64,000 nt of DNA from Rathayibacter caricis DSM 15933 (GTDB lineage Bacteria; Actinomycetota; Actinomycetes; Actinomycetales; Microbacteriaceae), in assembly GCF_003044275.1 (NCBI RefSeq), contig NZ_PZPL01000001.1:1736001-1800000 (forward strand). The letters are read 5' to 3'. Shown piece after piece: positions 8,073 through 17,414 of this stretch (positions within the stretch are counted from its first letter, which is position 1; each line of letters starts with the position of its first letter). The notes under the pieces are model-generated. The model saw only the letters and a list, made by a program, of their open reading frames with translations, did no database searches and was not told where the DNA came from. Both the position numbers and the translations under genes were made by a program.

Positions 8073-8624
8073 ATGACCGCCTCGCTCGGCTCGCTCGTCC
8101 CCGTTCCCGCCTCGGAGCACCCGGAGCTGCTCCCCGAGGCGGTCCTCGCCGCCGCCGAGCGCGACGGCGTGCTCGCCGACCTCGGCGTCGTCGACATCGA
8201 TCCCGCCCTCTCGGACACCGCGGCGACGAAGGAGCACTACGGCCTCGACGACGCCGACCTCGCCAACTGCGTCGTCGTCGCCGGCTCGCGCGGAGGGGAG
8301 GAGCGGATCGCCGCGTGCGTCGTGCTCGCCGACTCCCGCGCCGACGTCAACGGCGCCGTCCGCCGCCTCCTCGACGTGCGGAAGGCCTCGTTCCTGCCGA
8401 TGGACCGCGCGGTCGCCGAGTCGGGGATGGAGTACGGCGGCATCACCCCGATCGGACTGCCCTCCGAGTGGCGCCTGCTCGTCGACGCCCGCGTGCTCCT
8501 GCGCCCGCTCGTCGTGATCGGCAGCGGAGTGCGCCGCTCCAAGATCGTGCTGCCCGGCTCCGCGCTCGAGCGCCTCGCGGGCGTCGAGATCGTCGAGGGT
8601 CTCGGGCTGCCGACGTCCCTCTGA
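8073..8624 (+). CDS. YbaK/ProX-like aminoacyl-tRNA deacylase domain protein
   Basis: A 183-residue protein with the YbaK/aminoacyl-tRNA-editing fold. The N terminus is ordinary, then come the core motif DVRKASFLPMDRAV and the hallmark EYGGITPIGLPSEW, followed by GSGVRRSKIVLPG. Family members hydrolyse mischarged tRNAs such as Cys-tRNAPro or Ala-tRNAPro in trans. The invariant catalytic Lys of classical YbaK would lie in the KAS segment. The specific substrate is inferred only at family level. The ATG at 8073 is preceded by CCGGAGCC; an upstream ATG at 8037 has no such site. It is a single gene, with the ligase gene starting 83 bases downstream. Confidence 0.7.
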   Translation: MTASLGSLVPVPASEHPELLPEAVLAAAERDGVLADLGVVDIDPALSDTAATKEHYGLDDADLANCVVVAGSRGGEERIAACVVLADSRADVNGAVRRLLDVRKASFLPMDRAVAESGMEYGGITPIGLPSEWRLLVDARVLLRPLVVIGSGVRRSKIVLPGSALERLAGVEIVEGLGLPTSL

Positions 8625-8707
8625 GGCGAGGTGGCCGTGCCCCTGCACTCACGATCCGCCCGGGCAACCCGTACCTCCCCGAAACATGAGCGCCGTACGG
8701 TGGGCGC

Positions 8708-11224
8708 ATGCGCGCAGAACTCACACTCGGCGCGGAGGAAGAGCTCCACCTGATCGATCTCGAGACGAAGCAGCTCTCCGCGCACGCACCCCAGGTGCTG
8801 GCGCGGTTGCCGAAGGACAACTTCTCGGCCGAGCTGCAGCGGACCACGGTCGAGACGAACACGCCGGTCGTCGACTCGCTCGACGGTCTGCGGGAGCAGC
8901 TCATCACCCTCCGCAAGGCCGTCATCGACGCCGCGGCGCCCGACGGCATCGGCATCGCCGCGGTCGGCACGGCCCCGCGATCCGAGCACAAGGACTTCGA
9001 GCTCACCAGCACCGGCCGCTACGGCCGCATGCAGGAGCAGTACCGGATGCTCGTGGACGAGCAGCTGATCTGCGGCACGCAGATCCATGTCGGTGTCTCC
9101 GATCGCGAGCTCGCGGTCCAGATCGCCCAGCGGATCGCGCGCGACCTCCCCGTCCTGCTCTCGGCGAGCGCGAGCAGTCCCTACTGGAACGGCCAGGACA
9201 CGGGCTACGCGAGCATCCGCACGATCATCTGGCAGCGCTGGCCGAGCGCCGGGGCCACCGGTCCGCTCGCCTCCGCGGCCGAGTACGACCGCCTCCTCGA
9301 CGATCTGATCGCCACCGGGGTCATCGCCGACTCCAAGATGGCCTACTTCGACGTCCGTCCCTCCTCCCACGCGCCCACGCTCGAGCTGCGCGTCTGCGAC
9401 GCGATGCCGATCGTCGACGACGCCGTCCTGGTGGCGGGCCTGTTCCGCGGGCTCGTGCGCTCGGCCGAGCTCGACATCGAGGCGGGGCGTCCCTTCCGCT
9501 CGACCCCGCCGCCGATCCAGCGCGCGGCCACCTGGCAGGCCGCGCGCGGCGGGCTCGCCGGGTCGCTCCTGGACCACACCGAGCACCCCCGGCCCGTCCC
9601 GGCGGCCGAGGCGCTGCGCAGCATGATCGCGCGCCTCCAGCCGGCGCTCGAGGAGCTCGGCGACCTCGAGCAGGTGCGCGAGCTGGCCGAGGCGCTGATC
9701 GCCCGGGGCAACTCGGCCGACCGCCAGCGCGCGGTGTTCGCCGAGCACGGCACCCTCGACGCCGTGGTCGACGCGGTCGTCGCCGAGACCCACGGGCCGG
9801 CGAGCGGGCCGATCCTGCCGGTGCCGAGCCTGCGCACCTACCGCGTGCGCGCGGGCGACGAGGCGGTGGCGACCGGCGGACGCCCGCGCACCGCCTACCA
9901 GCCGATCCTCGAGCACTTCCGCGGCCTCGGCCCCGAGCGGCTGGGCGAGCTGCACGCCGCGCGCGATGCGACGGTGCTCGACGCGGGCATCTCCTTCCGA
10001 CTCGACGGAGAGGACCGTCCGTTCCCGGTCGACCTCGTGCCGCGGGTGCTGCAGGCGCACGAGTGGAGCGAACTCGCCGCCGGGCTCGAGCAGCGCGCCC
10101 GCGCCCTCGAGTGCTTCCTGCAGGACGTCTACGGCGAGGGCCGCGCCGTCCGCGATGGAGTCGTCCGTCGTCCGGCGGGCACCGCGGGCTGGCGCGAGGA
10201 GGCGACCAGCCTGCCGCGCGGCGTCGTGCGCGGACCGGTCATGGGCTTCGACCTCGTGCGCAACGAGTTCGGCGGCTGGCGCGTGCTGGAGGACAACCTC
10301 CGGAACCCCAGCGGCATGGCGTACGCCATGGGCATCCGCTCCCTGCTCGACGACGTCCTGCCCGACCTGCCCCGGCCGACCGGGCTGCTGGATCCCTCCG
10401 ACACCCTCGACGCGCTGCGCCGCACCCTCGCGGCGGGCGCCCGGCGCACCGACGGCCGCGAGCCCGTGCTCGCACTGCTCTCGAGCGGAGCGGACAGCTC
10501 GGCCTGGTTCGAGCACCGCCGCCTGGCCGAGGGCGCGGGCCTGCTGCTCCTCGAGCTCGCCGATCTCGAGGTCGACGGCGGACGCGTGCTCGCCTCCGGA
10601 ACCCAGGTCGACGTGCTCTACCTGCGCCTGGACGACGAGCTGGCCGAGCTCGGCGTCGGCGACCGGCCGCTGGGCCGCGAGATCGTCGAGGTCGCCGCCT
10701 CCGGAGGGGTGTTCCTCGCCAACGCGCCGGGCAACGGCATCGCCGACGACAAGGCGCTCTACTGCGCCGTCCCCGAGCTGATCGGCTACTACCTCGACGA
10801 GCGCCCGCTGCTCGAGTCCGTCCCCACCTACCGGCCCGAGGACGAGGCCGAGCGCCGCATCGTCCTCGAGCGGGTCGGCGAGCTGGTGACCAAGCCGGTG
10901 GACGGCTACGGCGGCCGCGGCGTCATGATCGGCCCGTCCGCTCCCGCCGCCCGCGTCGCCGAGCGCCGCGCGGCGATCGCCGCCGAGCCGGAGGGCTGGG
11001 TCGCTCAGGAGGTCGTCCGCCTGTCGTCGCTCCCGTCGTTCTCGGGCACCGAACTGCAGCCGCGGCATGTCGACCTGCGCGCCTTCGTCTTCGTCACCGG
11101 CACCGGAGCCGCCGACGTGCGCCTCGCGCCTCTCGCGCTGACCCGCGTCGCCGCCGAGGGCAGCATGATCGTCAACTCGTCGCGCGGCGGCGGCGCGAAG
11201 GACACCTGGATCGTGAGGGCCTGA
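8708..11224 (+). CDS. Fusion of GCS2 carboxylate-amine ligase and circularly permuted ATP-grasp ligase
   Basis: An 838-residue two-domain ligase. Residues 1 to about 370 belong to the glutamate-cysteine ligase family 2 (YbdK type), with the entry TLGAEEELHLID, STGRYGRMQEQY and GTQIHVGVSDRE. Residues about 385-838 form a circularly permuted type-2 ATP-grasp domain, with FCLQDVYGEG-like, LEDNLRNPSGMAYA, GIADDKALY, KPVDGYGGRG and the terminal NSSRGGGAKDTW. Both domains make amide bonds from carboxylates and amines with ATP, so the protein could build a di- or tripeptide-like product. The amidotransferase gene follows one base after the stop, and an S9 peptidase comes next. Start: a -10-like TACGGT lies six bases before the ATG, suggesting a leaderless mRNA. 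The substrates are unknown. Confidence 0.85.
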   Translation: MRAELTLGAEEELHLIDLETKQLSAHAPQVLARLPKDNFSAELQRTTVETNTPVVDSLDGLREQLITLRKAVIDAAAPDGIGIAAVGTAPRSEHKDFELTSTGRYGRMQEQYRMLVDEQLICGTQIHVGVSDRELAVQIAQRIARDLPVLLSASASSPYWNGQDTGYASIRTIIWQRWPSAGATGPLASAAEYDRLLDDLIATGVIADSKMAYFDVRPSSHAPTLELRVCDAMPIVDDAVLVAGLFRGLVRSAELDIEAGRPFRSTPPPIQRAATWQAARGGLAGSLLDHTEHPRPVPAAEALRSMIARLQPALEELGDLEQVRELAEALIARGNSADRQRAVFAEHGTLDAVVDAVVAETHGPASGPILPVPSLRTYRVRAGDEAVATGGRPRTAYQPILEHFRGLGPERLGELHAARDATVLDAGISFRLDGEDRPFPVDLVPRVLQAHEWSELAAGLEQRARALECFLQDVYGEGRAVRDGVVRRPAGTAGWREEATSLPRGVVRGPVMGFDLVRNEFGGWRVLEDNLRNPSGMAYAMGIRSLLDDVLPDLPRPTGLLDPSDTLDALRRTLAAGARRTDGREPVLALLSSGADSSAWFEHRRLAEGAGLLLLELADLEVDGGRVLASGTQVDVLYLRLDDELAELGVGDRPLGREIVEVAASGGVFLANAPGNGIADDKALYCAVPELIGYYLDERPLLESVPTYRPEDEAERRIVLERVGELVTKPVDGYGGRGVMIGPSAPAARVAERRAAIAAEPEGWVAQEVVRLSSLPSFSGTELQPRHVDLRAFVFVTGTGAADVRLAPLALTRVAAEGSMIVNSSRGGGAKDTWIVRA

Positions 11225-11225
11225 C

Positions 11226-13007
11226 ATGTGCGGAGTGGCGGGGGAGATCCGGCTCGACGGCCGCCGGGCCGACGTGGAGGCGGTCGATCGGATGAGCGGC
11301 TGCCAGACGCACCGCGGCCCGGACGGCGACGGTCTGTGGGCGCGCGGCCCGGTCGCGCTGGCCCACCGCCGGCTCTCGATCATCGACCTGTCCGTCGCAG
11401 GCTCGCAGCCCATGATCGACTCCGCGCTCGGCCTCTCGATCGTCTTCAACGGCTGCATCTACAACTACGAGCAGCTGCGGACGGAGCTGGAGGGCAAGGG
11501 CCACCGCTTCTTCTCCCACTCCGACACCGAGGTGATCGGCAAGGCGTACGCCCAGTGGGGCGAGGACTGCGTCGACCGCTTCCTCGGCATGTTCGCCTTC
11601 GTGATCGTCGAGCACGAGTCGGGGCGCGTGGTGATGGCCCGCGACCGGCTCGGCATCAAGCCGCTGTACCTCGACGAGACGCGCGAGCGGATCCGCTTCG
11701 CCTCGACCGTGCAGGCGCTGCTGGCCGGCGGCGTCGCCGACACCTCGATCGACCGCACCGCCCTGATGTTCTACCTGAGCTTCCACTCCGTCGTCCCCGC
11801 GCCGCGGACGATCCTGGCCGGCGTGACGAAGCTGCCCCCGGCGACCGTCCGCGTGATCGAGCCCGACGGCACGAGCCGCGAGCGCGTCTACTGGGAGCCC
11901 GTCTTCACCCGCGACCCCGCGCGCGCCGACTGGTCCGAGAAGGACTGGCAGGAGGCGCTCATCGCCTCGTTCCGCACCGCGGTCGAGCGACGGATGGTCG
12001 CCGACGTGCCGGTCGGCGTGCTGCTGTCCGGCGGCATCGACTCGAGCCTCGTGGTGGCGCTCCTGGCCGAGGCCGGTCAGACCGGACTGCAGACCTTCTC
12101 GATCGGCTTCGACTCCGCGGGCGGAGAGTCGGGCGACGAGTTCGAGTACTCGACCCTGGTCGCCGAGCGCTTCGGCACCGACCACCACCGCATCCGGATC
12201 GACTCCTCGCGGCTGCTCCCCGGCATCGACGGCGCGATCGGAGCGATGAGCGAGCCGATGGTCTCGCACGATGCGGTCGCGTTCTACCTGCTGAGCCAGG
12301 ACGTCTCGCAGCACGTGAAGGTCGTGCAGTCCGGCCAGGGCGCCGACGAGGTGCTCGGCGGCTACGACTGGTACCCGCCGCTGGCCGGGGTGCCGCGCGA
12401 GCGGGCGCCCCAGGCGTACGCGTCCGTGTTCTTCGACCGGGGCTTCGCCGAGCTGCAGGCGCTGCTGCGACCGGAGTGGCGCGGCGAGGACGCGGCGACC
12501 GCCTTCATCGCCGAGCGGTTCGCGCGCCCCGGTGCCGACACCTCCGTGGATGCGGCGCTGCGCAACGACACCACGGTGATGCTCGTGGACGACCCGGTGA
12601 AGCGCGTCGACAACATGACGATGGCGTGGGGGCTCGAGGCCCGCGTGCCGTTCCTCGACCACGAGTTCGTCGAGCTGGTCGGCCGGATCCCTCCCGAGCT
12701 CAAGCTCGCCGACGGCGGCAAGGGAGTGCTCAAGCGCGCCGTCCGCGGCATCGTGCCCGACGAGGTGATCGACCGCACGAAGGGCTACTTCCCGGTGCCC
12801 GCGATCCGCCAGCTCGAGGGCCCGTACCTCGAGCGCGTCCGTGCGGCTCTGACGGACCCGTCGGCCCGGGAGCGCGGGATCTTCGATCCCGCCCTGGTCG
12901 ACTCCCTGCTCGCCTCGCCCAACGAGACCCGCACGCGCCTGGGCTCGAACGAGCTCTGGCAGCTCGCGCTGCTCGAGATGTGGCTGCAGGAGCACGGCGT
13001 CGGCTGA
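11226..13007 (+). CDS. Asparagine-synthetase-family amidotransferase (N-acetylglutaminylglutamine-amidotransferase-like)
   Basis: A 593-residue class II glutamine amidotransferase. After removal of Met, Cys2 is the N-terminal nucleophile (MCGVAGEI). The glutaminase domain spans about residues 1-210 (THRGPDGDG, FNGCIYNYEQLR, RDRLGIKPLY), and the synthetase domain carries the PP-loop LLSGGIDSS (266-274). Similarity, particularly SHSDTEVIGKAYAQWGED and GQGADEVLGGYDWYPP, is closest to the branch that amidates N-acetylglutaminylglutamine (NAGGN), not to plain AsnB; this is judged from motifs and context. It would transfer ammonia from glutamine to a carboxylate activated with ATP, probably the product of the preceding ligase fusion. 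It begins one base after that gene's stop, so they form one operon. Confidence 0.8.
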   Translation: MCGVAGEIRLDGRRADVEAVDRMSGCQTHRGPDGDGLWARGPVALAHRRLSIIDLSVAGSQPMIDSALGLSIVFNGCIYNYEQLRTELEGKGHRFFSHSDTEVIGKAYAQWGEDCVDRFLGMFAFVIVEHESGRVVMARDRLGIKPLYLDETRERIRFASTVQALLAGGVADTSIDRTALMFYLSFHSVVPAPRTILAGVTKLPPATVRVIEPDGTSRERVYWEPVFTRDPARADWSEKDWQEALIASFRTAVERRMVADVPVGVLLSGGIDSSLVVALLAEAGQTGLQTFSIGFDSAGGESGDEFEYSTLVAERFGTDHHRIRIDSSRLLPGIDGAIGAMSEPMVSHDAVAFYLLSQDVSQHVKVVQSGQGADEVLGGYDWYPPLAGVPRERAPQAYASVFFDRGFAELQALLRPEWRGEDAATAFIAERFARPGADTSVDAALRNDTTVMLVDDPVKRVDNMTMAWGLEARVPFLDHEFVELVGRIPPELKLADGGKGVLKRAVRGIVPDEVIDRTKGYFPVPAIRQLEGPYLERVRAALTDPSARERGIFDPALVDSLLASPNETRTRLGSNELWQLALLEMWLQEHGVG

Positions 13008-13070
13008 CGTTCGTCCTGCGTTCGCGTCCCGCGGAACACCGGCCCCGACCGGTGCCGGAGGATGGAGAGC

Positions 13071-14960
13071 ATGACCTCCACCGCGACCTCCGGGCTCCTC
13101 GCCGCCGAGCAGCTCGGTCTCGACCTCGTGCACGCCTGGGGCAGCTGGGGCCCGTCGATGACTCCCGACGCCGCCCGAGCCGCCTTCATCAGCGATCGCG
13201 GAGGCGCTCCCGAGGTCTGGGTGCAGGACGTCGTCGTCGACGGCGAGCTGCCCGAGGCGCACTGCATCCGCTTCACGGAGGATCCGGTGCTCTCGGTCTC
13301 GTGGTCGGCCGACTCCGCGTGGCTCGCCTGCCTGGTCGCGACCGACGGCGGCGTGCGCACGCAGGTCTGGGTGGTCCGGCCCGACGGCTCCGACGCCAAG
13401 CGCATCGCCGGCTCGCGCGACGCGCACGCCGAGCTCGGGCCGTGGACCCGCAGCGGCCACCACGTCGTCGTCACCGTGCCGTCGGCCGAGCCGGAGCAGC
13501 CCACCCGGTCGTTCCTCGTCGATCCGGTCACCGCCGAGCGGCGTCCGCTCGTCGACGGCGACCTCATCTCGGTGCTCGACCTGTCGACGGAGGAGCGCCT
13601 CGTCGTGGTCCGCGACGGCCAGCGCGGCCACCAGTACTGCTCGGTGGTCGACCGCCTGACCGACGAGAACCACGCCCTCCTGCCCGATTCGGGCACCGGA
13701 TCGACGGACGTCGCGTTCCTGCGCCCTGCACCGCTGAACGACAACGAGAGCCCGATCGTCGCCTACCTCGCGACCGACGTCGACCTGCCCCGGCGCCAGC
13801 TGGTCGCGATGCCGCTGGGCCCCGACGGCTGGCGCGGGCGCATCCGCCGTCTCGCCGCCCGCGACGACGCCGAGCTCGAGGGCCTGGACGCGGACGACGC
13901 GGGGCACCTGCTGATGCTGGTCTGGAACGTGGCCGGCTCGAGCGAGATCGAGCTCTTCGACACCCTCACCGGCGAGCGCGTCCCCGTGACCGGGCTGCCC
14001 GGCCTCGTCGCCACGACCCCCGTCCTCTCCCGAGACGGCAGCTCGGTGGTGCTCGGCGTCGAGGGCCCGGAGCGGCCGCGCGAGCTGTGGCGGATGGACA
14101 CCGCGACCCACGAGTGGTCGCGCATCACGCAGGTGCCTGTCCTGCCGGCCGCCCCGCTCGTGGTGCCCACGCTCGAGCGCTTCACGGGCCGCGACGGTCT
14201 GGCGCTCTCGGGCTGGCTGTACCGGGCTCCGGGCGTGGAGGGCCCCGGGCCGGCGATGCTCAGCCTGCACGGCGGGCCGGAGTCGCAGGAGCGGCCGACG
14301 TTCTCGGCGCAGCACCAGGCCGTGGCCGCCTCCGGGGTCTCGGTCTTCGCGCCGAACGTCCGCGGCTCCTCCGGCTTCGGCCGCGACTTCGTGCACGCCG
14401 ACGACGTCGAGCGCCGGTACGGCGCGTTCGACGACGTGCTCGCCGCCGCCGAGTTCCTGGTCGAGTCCGGAGTCGCCGACCGCTCGCGCATCGCCGTCAC
14501 CGGCCGCTCCTACGGCGGCTACCTGACGCTGGCCTCGCTCGCGTTCTCCCCGGGCGTCTTCGCGGCCGGAGTCGACATCTGCGGCATGTCGCACCTGCTC
14601 ACCTTCTACCGCGACACCGAGCCGTGGATCGCCTCGGCCGCGGTGACGAAGTACGGGCACCCGGAGCACGACGCGGAGCTGCTCGAGGAGCTGTCGCCGC
14701 TGGGCCGCGCCTTCGCGATCGACGTGCCGCTGCTCGTCGTGCACGGCGAGCTCGACACGAACGTGCCGCTGGGCGAGGCGACGCAGATCGTCGCCGCCCT
14801 GGAGGCGCTGGACCGTCCGGTGTCGTTCCTCCAGCTCGACGGCGAGGGGCACGAGTACCGCCGCGCCGACTCGAAGGAGCTGCTGCTGCTGTCGCTCCTG
14901 CGCTTCCTGCACTCCTCGCTGGCGCCGACGGGAGAACCGCTCGCGACCGTCGCGAGCTGA
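13071..14960 (+). CDS. S9-family (prolyl-oligopeptidase-like) serine peptidase
   Basis: A 629-residue protein. Residues 1 to about 370 form a beta-propeller with repeated blades, and the C-terminal alpha/beta hydrolase domain holds a complete triad: Ser480 in GRSYGGY, Asp562 in HGELDTNVP and His594 in DGEGHEYR. SLHGGPESQ supplies the oxyanion region. There is no signal peptide, so it is cytoplasmic and would cleave short peptides. In NAGGN loci of proteobacteria a peptidase is also part of the gene set, which fits a role in turning over the peptide made by the two preceding genes. The ATG at 13071 was chosen because GGAGG (13057-13061) stands nine bases upstream; the ATG at 13062 directly abuts that site. 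The gap to the amidotransferase gene is 63 bases. Confidence 0.8.
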   Translation: MTSTATSGLLAAEQLGLDLVHAWGSWGPSMTPDAARAAFISDRGGAPEVWVQDVVVDGELPEAHCIRFTEDPVLSVSWSADSAWLACLVATDGGVRTQVWVVRPDGSDAKRIAGSRDAHAELGPWTRSGHHVVVTVPSAEPEQPTRSFLVDPVTAERRPLVDGDLISVLDLSTEERLVVVRDGQRGHQYCSVVDRLTDENHALLPDSGTGSTDVAFLRPAPLNDNESPIVAYLATDVDLPRRQLVAMPLGPDGWRGRIRRLAARDDAELEGLDADDAGHLLMLVWNVAGSSEIELFDTLTGERVPVTGLPGLVATTPVLSRDGSSVVLGVEGPERPRELWRMDTATHEWSRITQVPVLPAAPLVVPTLERFTGRDGLALSGWLYRAPGVEGPGPAMLSLHGGPESQERPTFSAQHQAVAASGVSVFAPNVRGSSGFGRDFVHADDVERRYGAFDDVLAAAEFLVESGVADRSRIAVTGRSYGGYLTLASLAFSPGVFAAGVDICGMSHLLTFYRDTEPWIASAAVTKYGHPEHDAELLEELSPLGRAFAIDVPLLVVHGELDTNVPLGEATQIVAALEALDRPVSFLQLDGEGHEYRRADSKELLLLSLLRFLHSSLAPTGEPLATVAS

Positions 14961-14990
14961 GCCCGGACGGGTCCGCGACCCCGGGGAGGG

Positions 14991-15314
14991 TCAGCTCCGC
15001 TCGAACTCCTCGGCGAAGGAGCCGTGGATCGGCCGGTCGGGGTCGTCGCCGACCGCGCGCGACGGATCGTCGATCTCGACCGCGCGCGCGAGGTCCGGGG
15101 CGGCCGCAGCCGGTCCGGCTCCGGCGCCCGCGAGATCCTCGGGGATCCCGTCGAGCAGCTCCTCGGCGATCCGGCTCGACAACCCGCTGCGCTCGCCCGG
15201 GCCCGGGTCGCCCCGGGGGTCGATCGGTGCGTCGAGAGCTTCGTCGAGCCCCGTGGTCCTGCCCTCCGGTGCGTCGGGCCCGGATGAACCGGGCCCCGAT
15301 GTCGTGTCCTGCAC
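14991..15314 (-). CDS. Hypothetical acidic protein
   Basis: A 107-residue acidic protein, rich in Gly, Pro, Asp and Glu, without hydrophobic segments and probably largely disordered. The only ordered-looking piece is SSRIAEELLDGIPEDLAG (about residues 46-63). AGGAG lies a few bases before the start. It stands alone between the S9 peptidase gene and the amylase gene, convergent with the former. No family is recognised. Confidence 0.5.
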   Translation of the reverse strand: MQDTTSGPGSSGPDAPEGRTTGLDEALDAPIDPRGDPGPGERSGLSSRIAEELLDGIPEDLAGAGAGPAAAAPDLARAVEIDDPSRAVGDDPDRPIHGSFAEEFERS

Positions 15315-15390
15315 CGATCGCTCCTGCCTCGGGCGCTCCGATCACCGGGCGCGCTCCGTCCTGCGATGAGGATAGGACGCGGTGCGCCGA

Positions 15391-16656
15391 TCAGTCGAGG
15401 AGCAGCCAGGTGTGGCCCTCGACCCGCACGCCGCCCACGGTCGCCGGCTCGTCGCCGATGTTGAGGGCGAGCCGGGCCGATTCGCCGGCCGGTCCCTCGG
15501 CGATCAGCAGCACCGAGGTGTTGGCCAGGTCGACCGCGCTCGTCCGCGCCTGCGCGAGCCACGGGTGCCTGCGCCGGAACGCGATCACCTCCTGGTGCGC
15601 GCGGTACGCCTCTCCGCCCGGCAGGTCGGAGGGATCCGCCGGGAACGCCGGACGGATCGCGTCGTCGCCGCCGACGCGCTCCTCCTTCACTCCTCGCAGG
15701 CCCCGCTCGTCGCCGGAGTAGATGCTGGGCACGCCGCCCACGAAGCCGAGGACCGCCACGGCGTGGCCGTGGTGCCGCTCGTCCGACACCGCGCTGGCGA
15801 GCCGGGTCACGTCGTGGTTGCCGATGAAGGTGAGCGGGAGGAAGGAGTCGAGGAACTCGCCGTGCCGCGTCAGAGACCAGGCGAGCTCGAACAGGTTGCG
15901 CTCCTCGAGCGAGTTGCGCACCGCCTTCCACAGCTCGTACTGGGTGACGGAGTCGAGGCCCGAGTCGCGCACGTAGCCGGCGTAGTCGCCGTGGATGACC
16001 TCGCCGACGAACCACGCCTCGGGGAACCGCTCGCGCACCGGATCGATCGCCGCGCGCCAGGAGGCGGGCGCGACCGCATAGGCGGCGTCGAGCCGCCACC
16101 CGTCGATCCCGCGCTCGAGCCAGTGGGCGAGGACGGAGGAGACGTAGGCGGACACCTCGGGATTCGCGAGGTCGAGCTCGACGAGCGCCTCGTGCCCCTC
16201 GAAGACGTCGACGAGCAGCCCGTCGACCTCGCGAGCGGAGTCGCTGCACGAGAACCGCGCGGCCGCTGCCGATCCGGGGCCCGCCGCCACCGCCTCGCGC
16301 CACCACGGGTGGTCGCGCCCGACGTGGTTGAACACCCCGTCGAACAGCACCCGGATCCCGCGCTCGCGGCAGGCGGCGATGAGGGCGTCGAGGTCGCCCT
16401 CGTCGCCCAGGCGGGGGTCGACCCGGAAGTGGTCGACCGTGTCGTAGCCGTGCGTGCTCGAGGCGAACACCGGGCCCAGCAGGAGGCCGTTGCAGCCCAG
16501 CGCGAGCAGGTCGTCCAGCCAGGGGAGGAGCGCGGGCAGCCGGTGCTGCACCTCCCCGGGCGCGTCGGCCGCCGAGGTCTCGGCGCCGGTGAACCCCAGC
16601 GGGTACACCTGCCACCAGATCGCCGTCGTGATCCAGCCGTCCGTCGTGTGCGCCAT
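15391..16656 (-). CDS. GH13 alpha-amylase-family glycosidase
   Basis: A 421-residue protein with the (beta/alpha)8 barrel motifs of GH13: region I DGVFNHVG (106-113), region II GWRLDAAY with nucleophile Asp190, region III WFVGEV with acid/base Glu219, and region IV FIGNHD with Asp282. A short C-terminal beta domain follows. There is no signal peptide, so the enzyme is intracellular. Short cytoplasmic GH13 enzymes of this type act on malto-oligosaccharides, trehalose, sucrose or isomaltose, and the exact substrate is open. The ATG at 16656 follows an AAGG element; the upstream open frame lacks family homology. It is a single gene. Confidence 0.8.
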   Translation of the reverse strand: MAHTTDGWITTAIWWQVYPLGFTGAETSAADAPGEVQHRLPALLPWLDDLLALGCNGLLLGPVFASSTHGYDTVDHFRVDPRLGDEGDLDALIAACRERGIRVLFDGVFNHVGRDHPWWREAVAAGPGSAAAARFSCSDSAREVDGLLVDVFEGHEALVELDLANPEVSAYVSSVLAHWLERGIDGWRLDAAYAVAPASWRAAIDPVRERFPEAWFVGEVIHGDYAGYVRDSGLDSVTQYELWKAVRNSLEERNLFELAWSLTRHGEFLDSFLPLTFIGNHDVTRLASAVSDERHHGHAVAVLGFVGGVPSIYSGDERGLRGVKEERVGGDDAIRPAFPADPSDLPGGEAYRAHQEVIAFRRRHPWLAQARTSAVDLANTSVLLIAEGPAGESARLALNIGDEPATVGGVRVEGHTWLLLD

Positions 16657-16753
16657 CCCGGCCGCCTTCCCTGCGCGCTCGGGCACGCGTCGGGCCGAGT
16701 GTAGTGAGACGGACCGGTCGTGCCCGAGGGCTTGCGGCCGACCGTCACTGCGG

Positions 16754-17128
16754 TCAGGGGCGCAGCCCCGCGATCCAGCCGAGCAGATCGCCCGCACCGC
16801 GGAGGGTCGCGGGCACGGTGACCGTCGCCACCGCGAGCGCGAGCACGGCCGCCGCCGCGCCCGCCGCTCCGAGCCGGCGCTCCCCGGGCCGGAGGAGGGC
16901 GGCGACCGCGACGACGAGCGCCGCCGCGGCCACTCCCACCGACGGGAGCGCCCACACCGGGTGGACGGCCGAGGTCAGAGCGAGCAGGCCGAGCGCGACC
17001 GCGGTCAGGCCGGGCTCGCGCGGTGACCGGAGGCGCCGGGCGAGCACCGCGGAGCGGAGGAAGGACGGCCGGGCGGGCGGCGAGGAGGTCGCGGAGGAGG
17101 GAACGAGGGGGAGGAGGGTGATCGACAT
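16754..17128 (-). CDS. Hypothetical membrane protein
   Basis: 124 residues. After a Ser/Pro/Arg N-terminal part, about three hydrophobic segments follow (GLTAVALGLLALTSAV, PSVGVAAAALVVAVAALL and AAGAAAAVLALAVATVTV). No family is recognised. The position and composition fit a small Microbacteriaceae-type membrane protein, but the G+C-rich sequence also favours spurious open frames. The ATG and gap placement make it plausible rather than certain. Confidence 0.4.
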   Translation of the reverse strand: MSITLLPLVPSSATSSPPARPSFLRSAVLARRLRSPREPGLTAVALGLLALTSAVHPVWALPSVGVAAAALVVAVAALLRPGERRLGAAGAAAAVLALAVATVTVPATLRGAGDLLGWIAGLRP

Positions 17129-17414
17129 GCGCCGATCCTGACCACCCGGACGGCCGGGTGGACCGCCCGTCCGCGCATCGGTGGAGGAGCGCCCCGATCC
17201 GCGCCTGGGGAGGGCTGGAGGGGCACCAGGGGCCTCCGGACGGCCCGGATCAGCGTCATTCCGGGCTTCTGCGCCCCGGAATCACGTGCTTTGGCGGGTC
17301 GTGCTGGTAGGTTACCGACGGTCCGACCGGTTAGAGGGAGTCCGTCCCCGGCCGAGGACGATCCACAACCACCAGCTGTTCTCAACAGCGCGAACGTCCT
17401 GGGAGGACACTCCA

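Noticed and set aside
8237..11458. A 1073-codon open frame on the minus strand, and similar very long antisense frames at 11172-14912, 28116-31226 and 6507-8648
   Set aside because: They are low-complexity translations rich in Arg, Gly, Ala, Asp and His, antisense to well-supported genes. Stop-free antisense frames are expected at this G+C content.
17281..17330. hup promoter from TTGGCG and TAGGTT
   Set aside because: The spacing of 11 bases is too short for a sigma-70-type promoter; no better pair was found.
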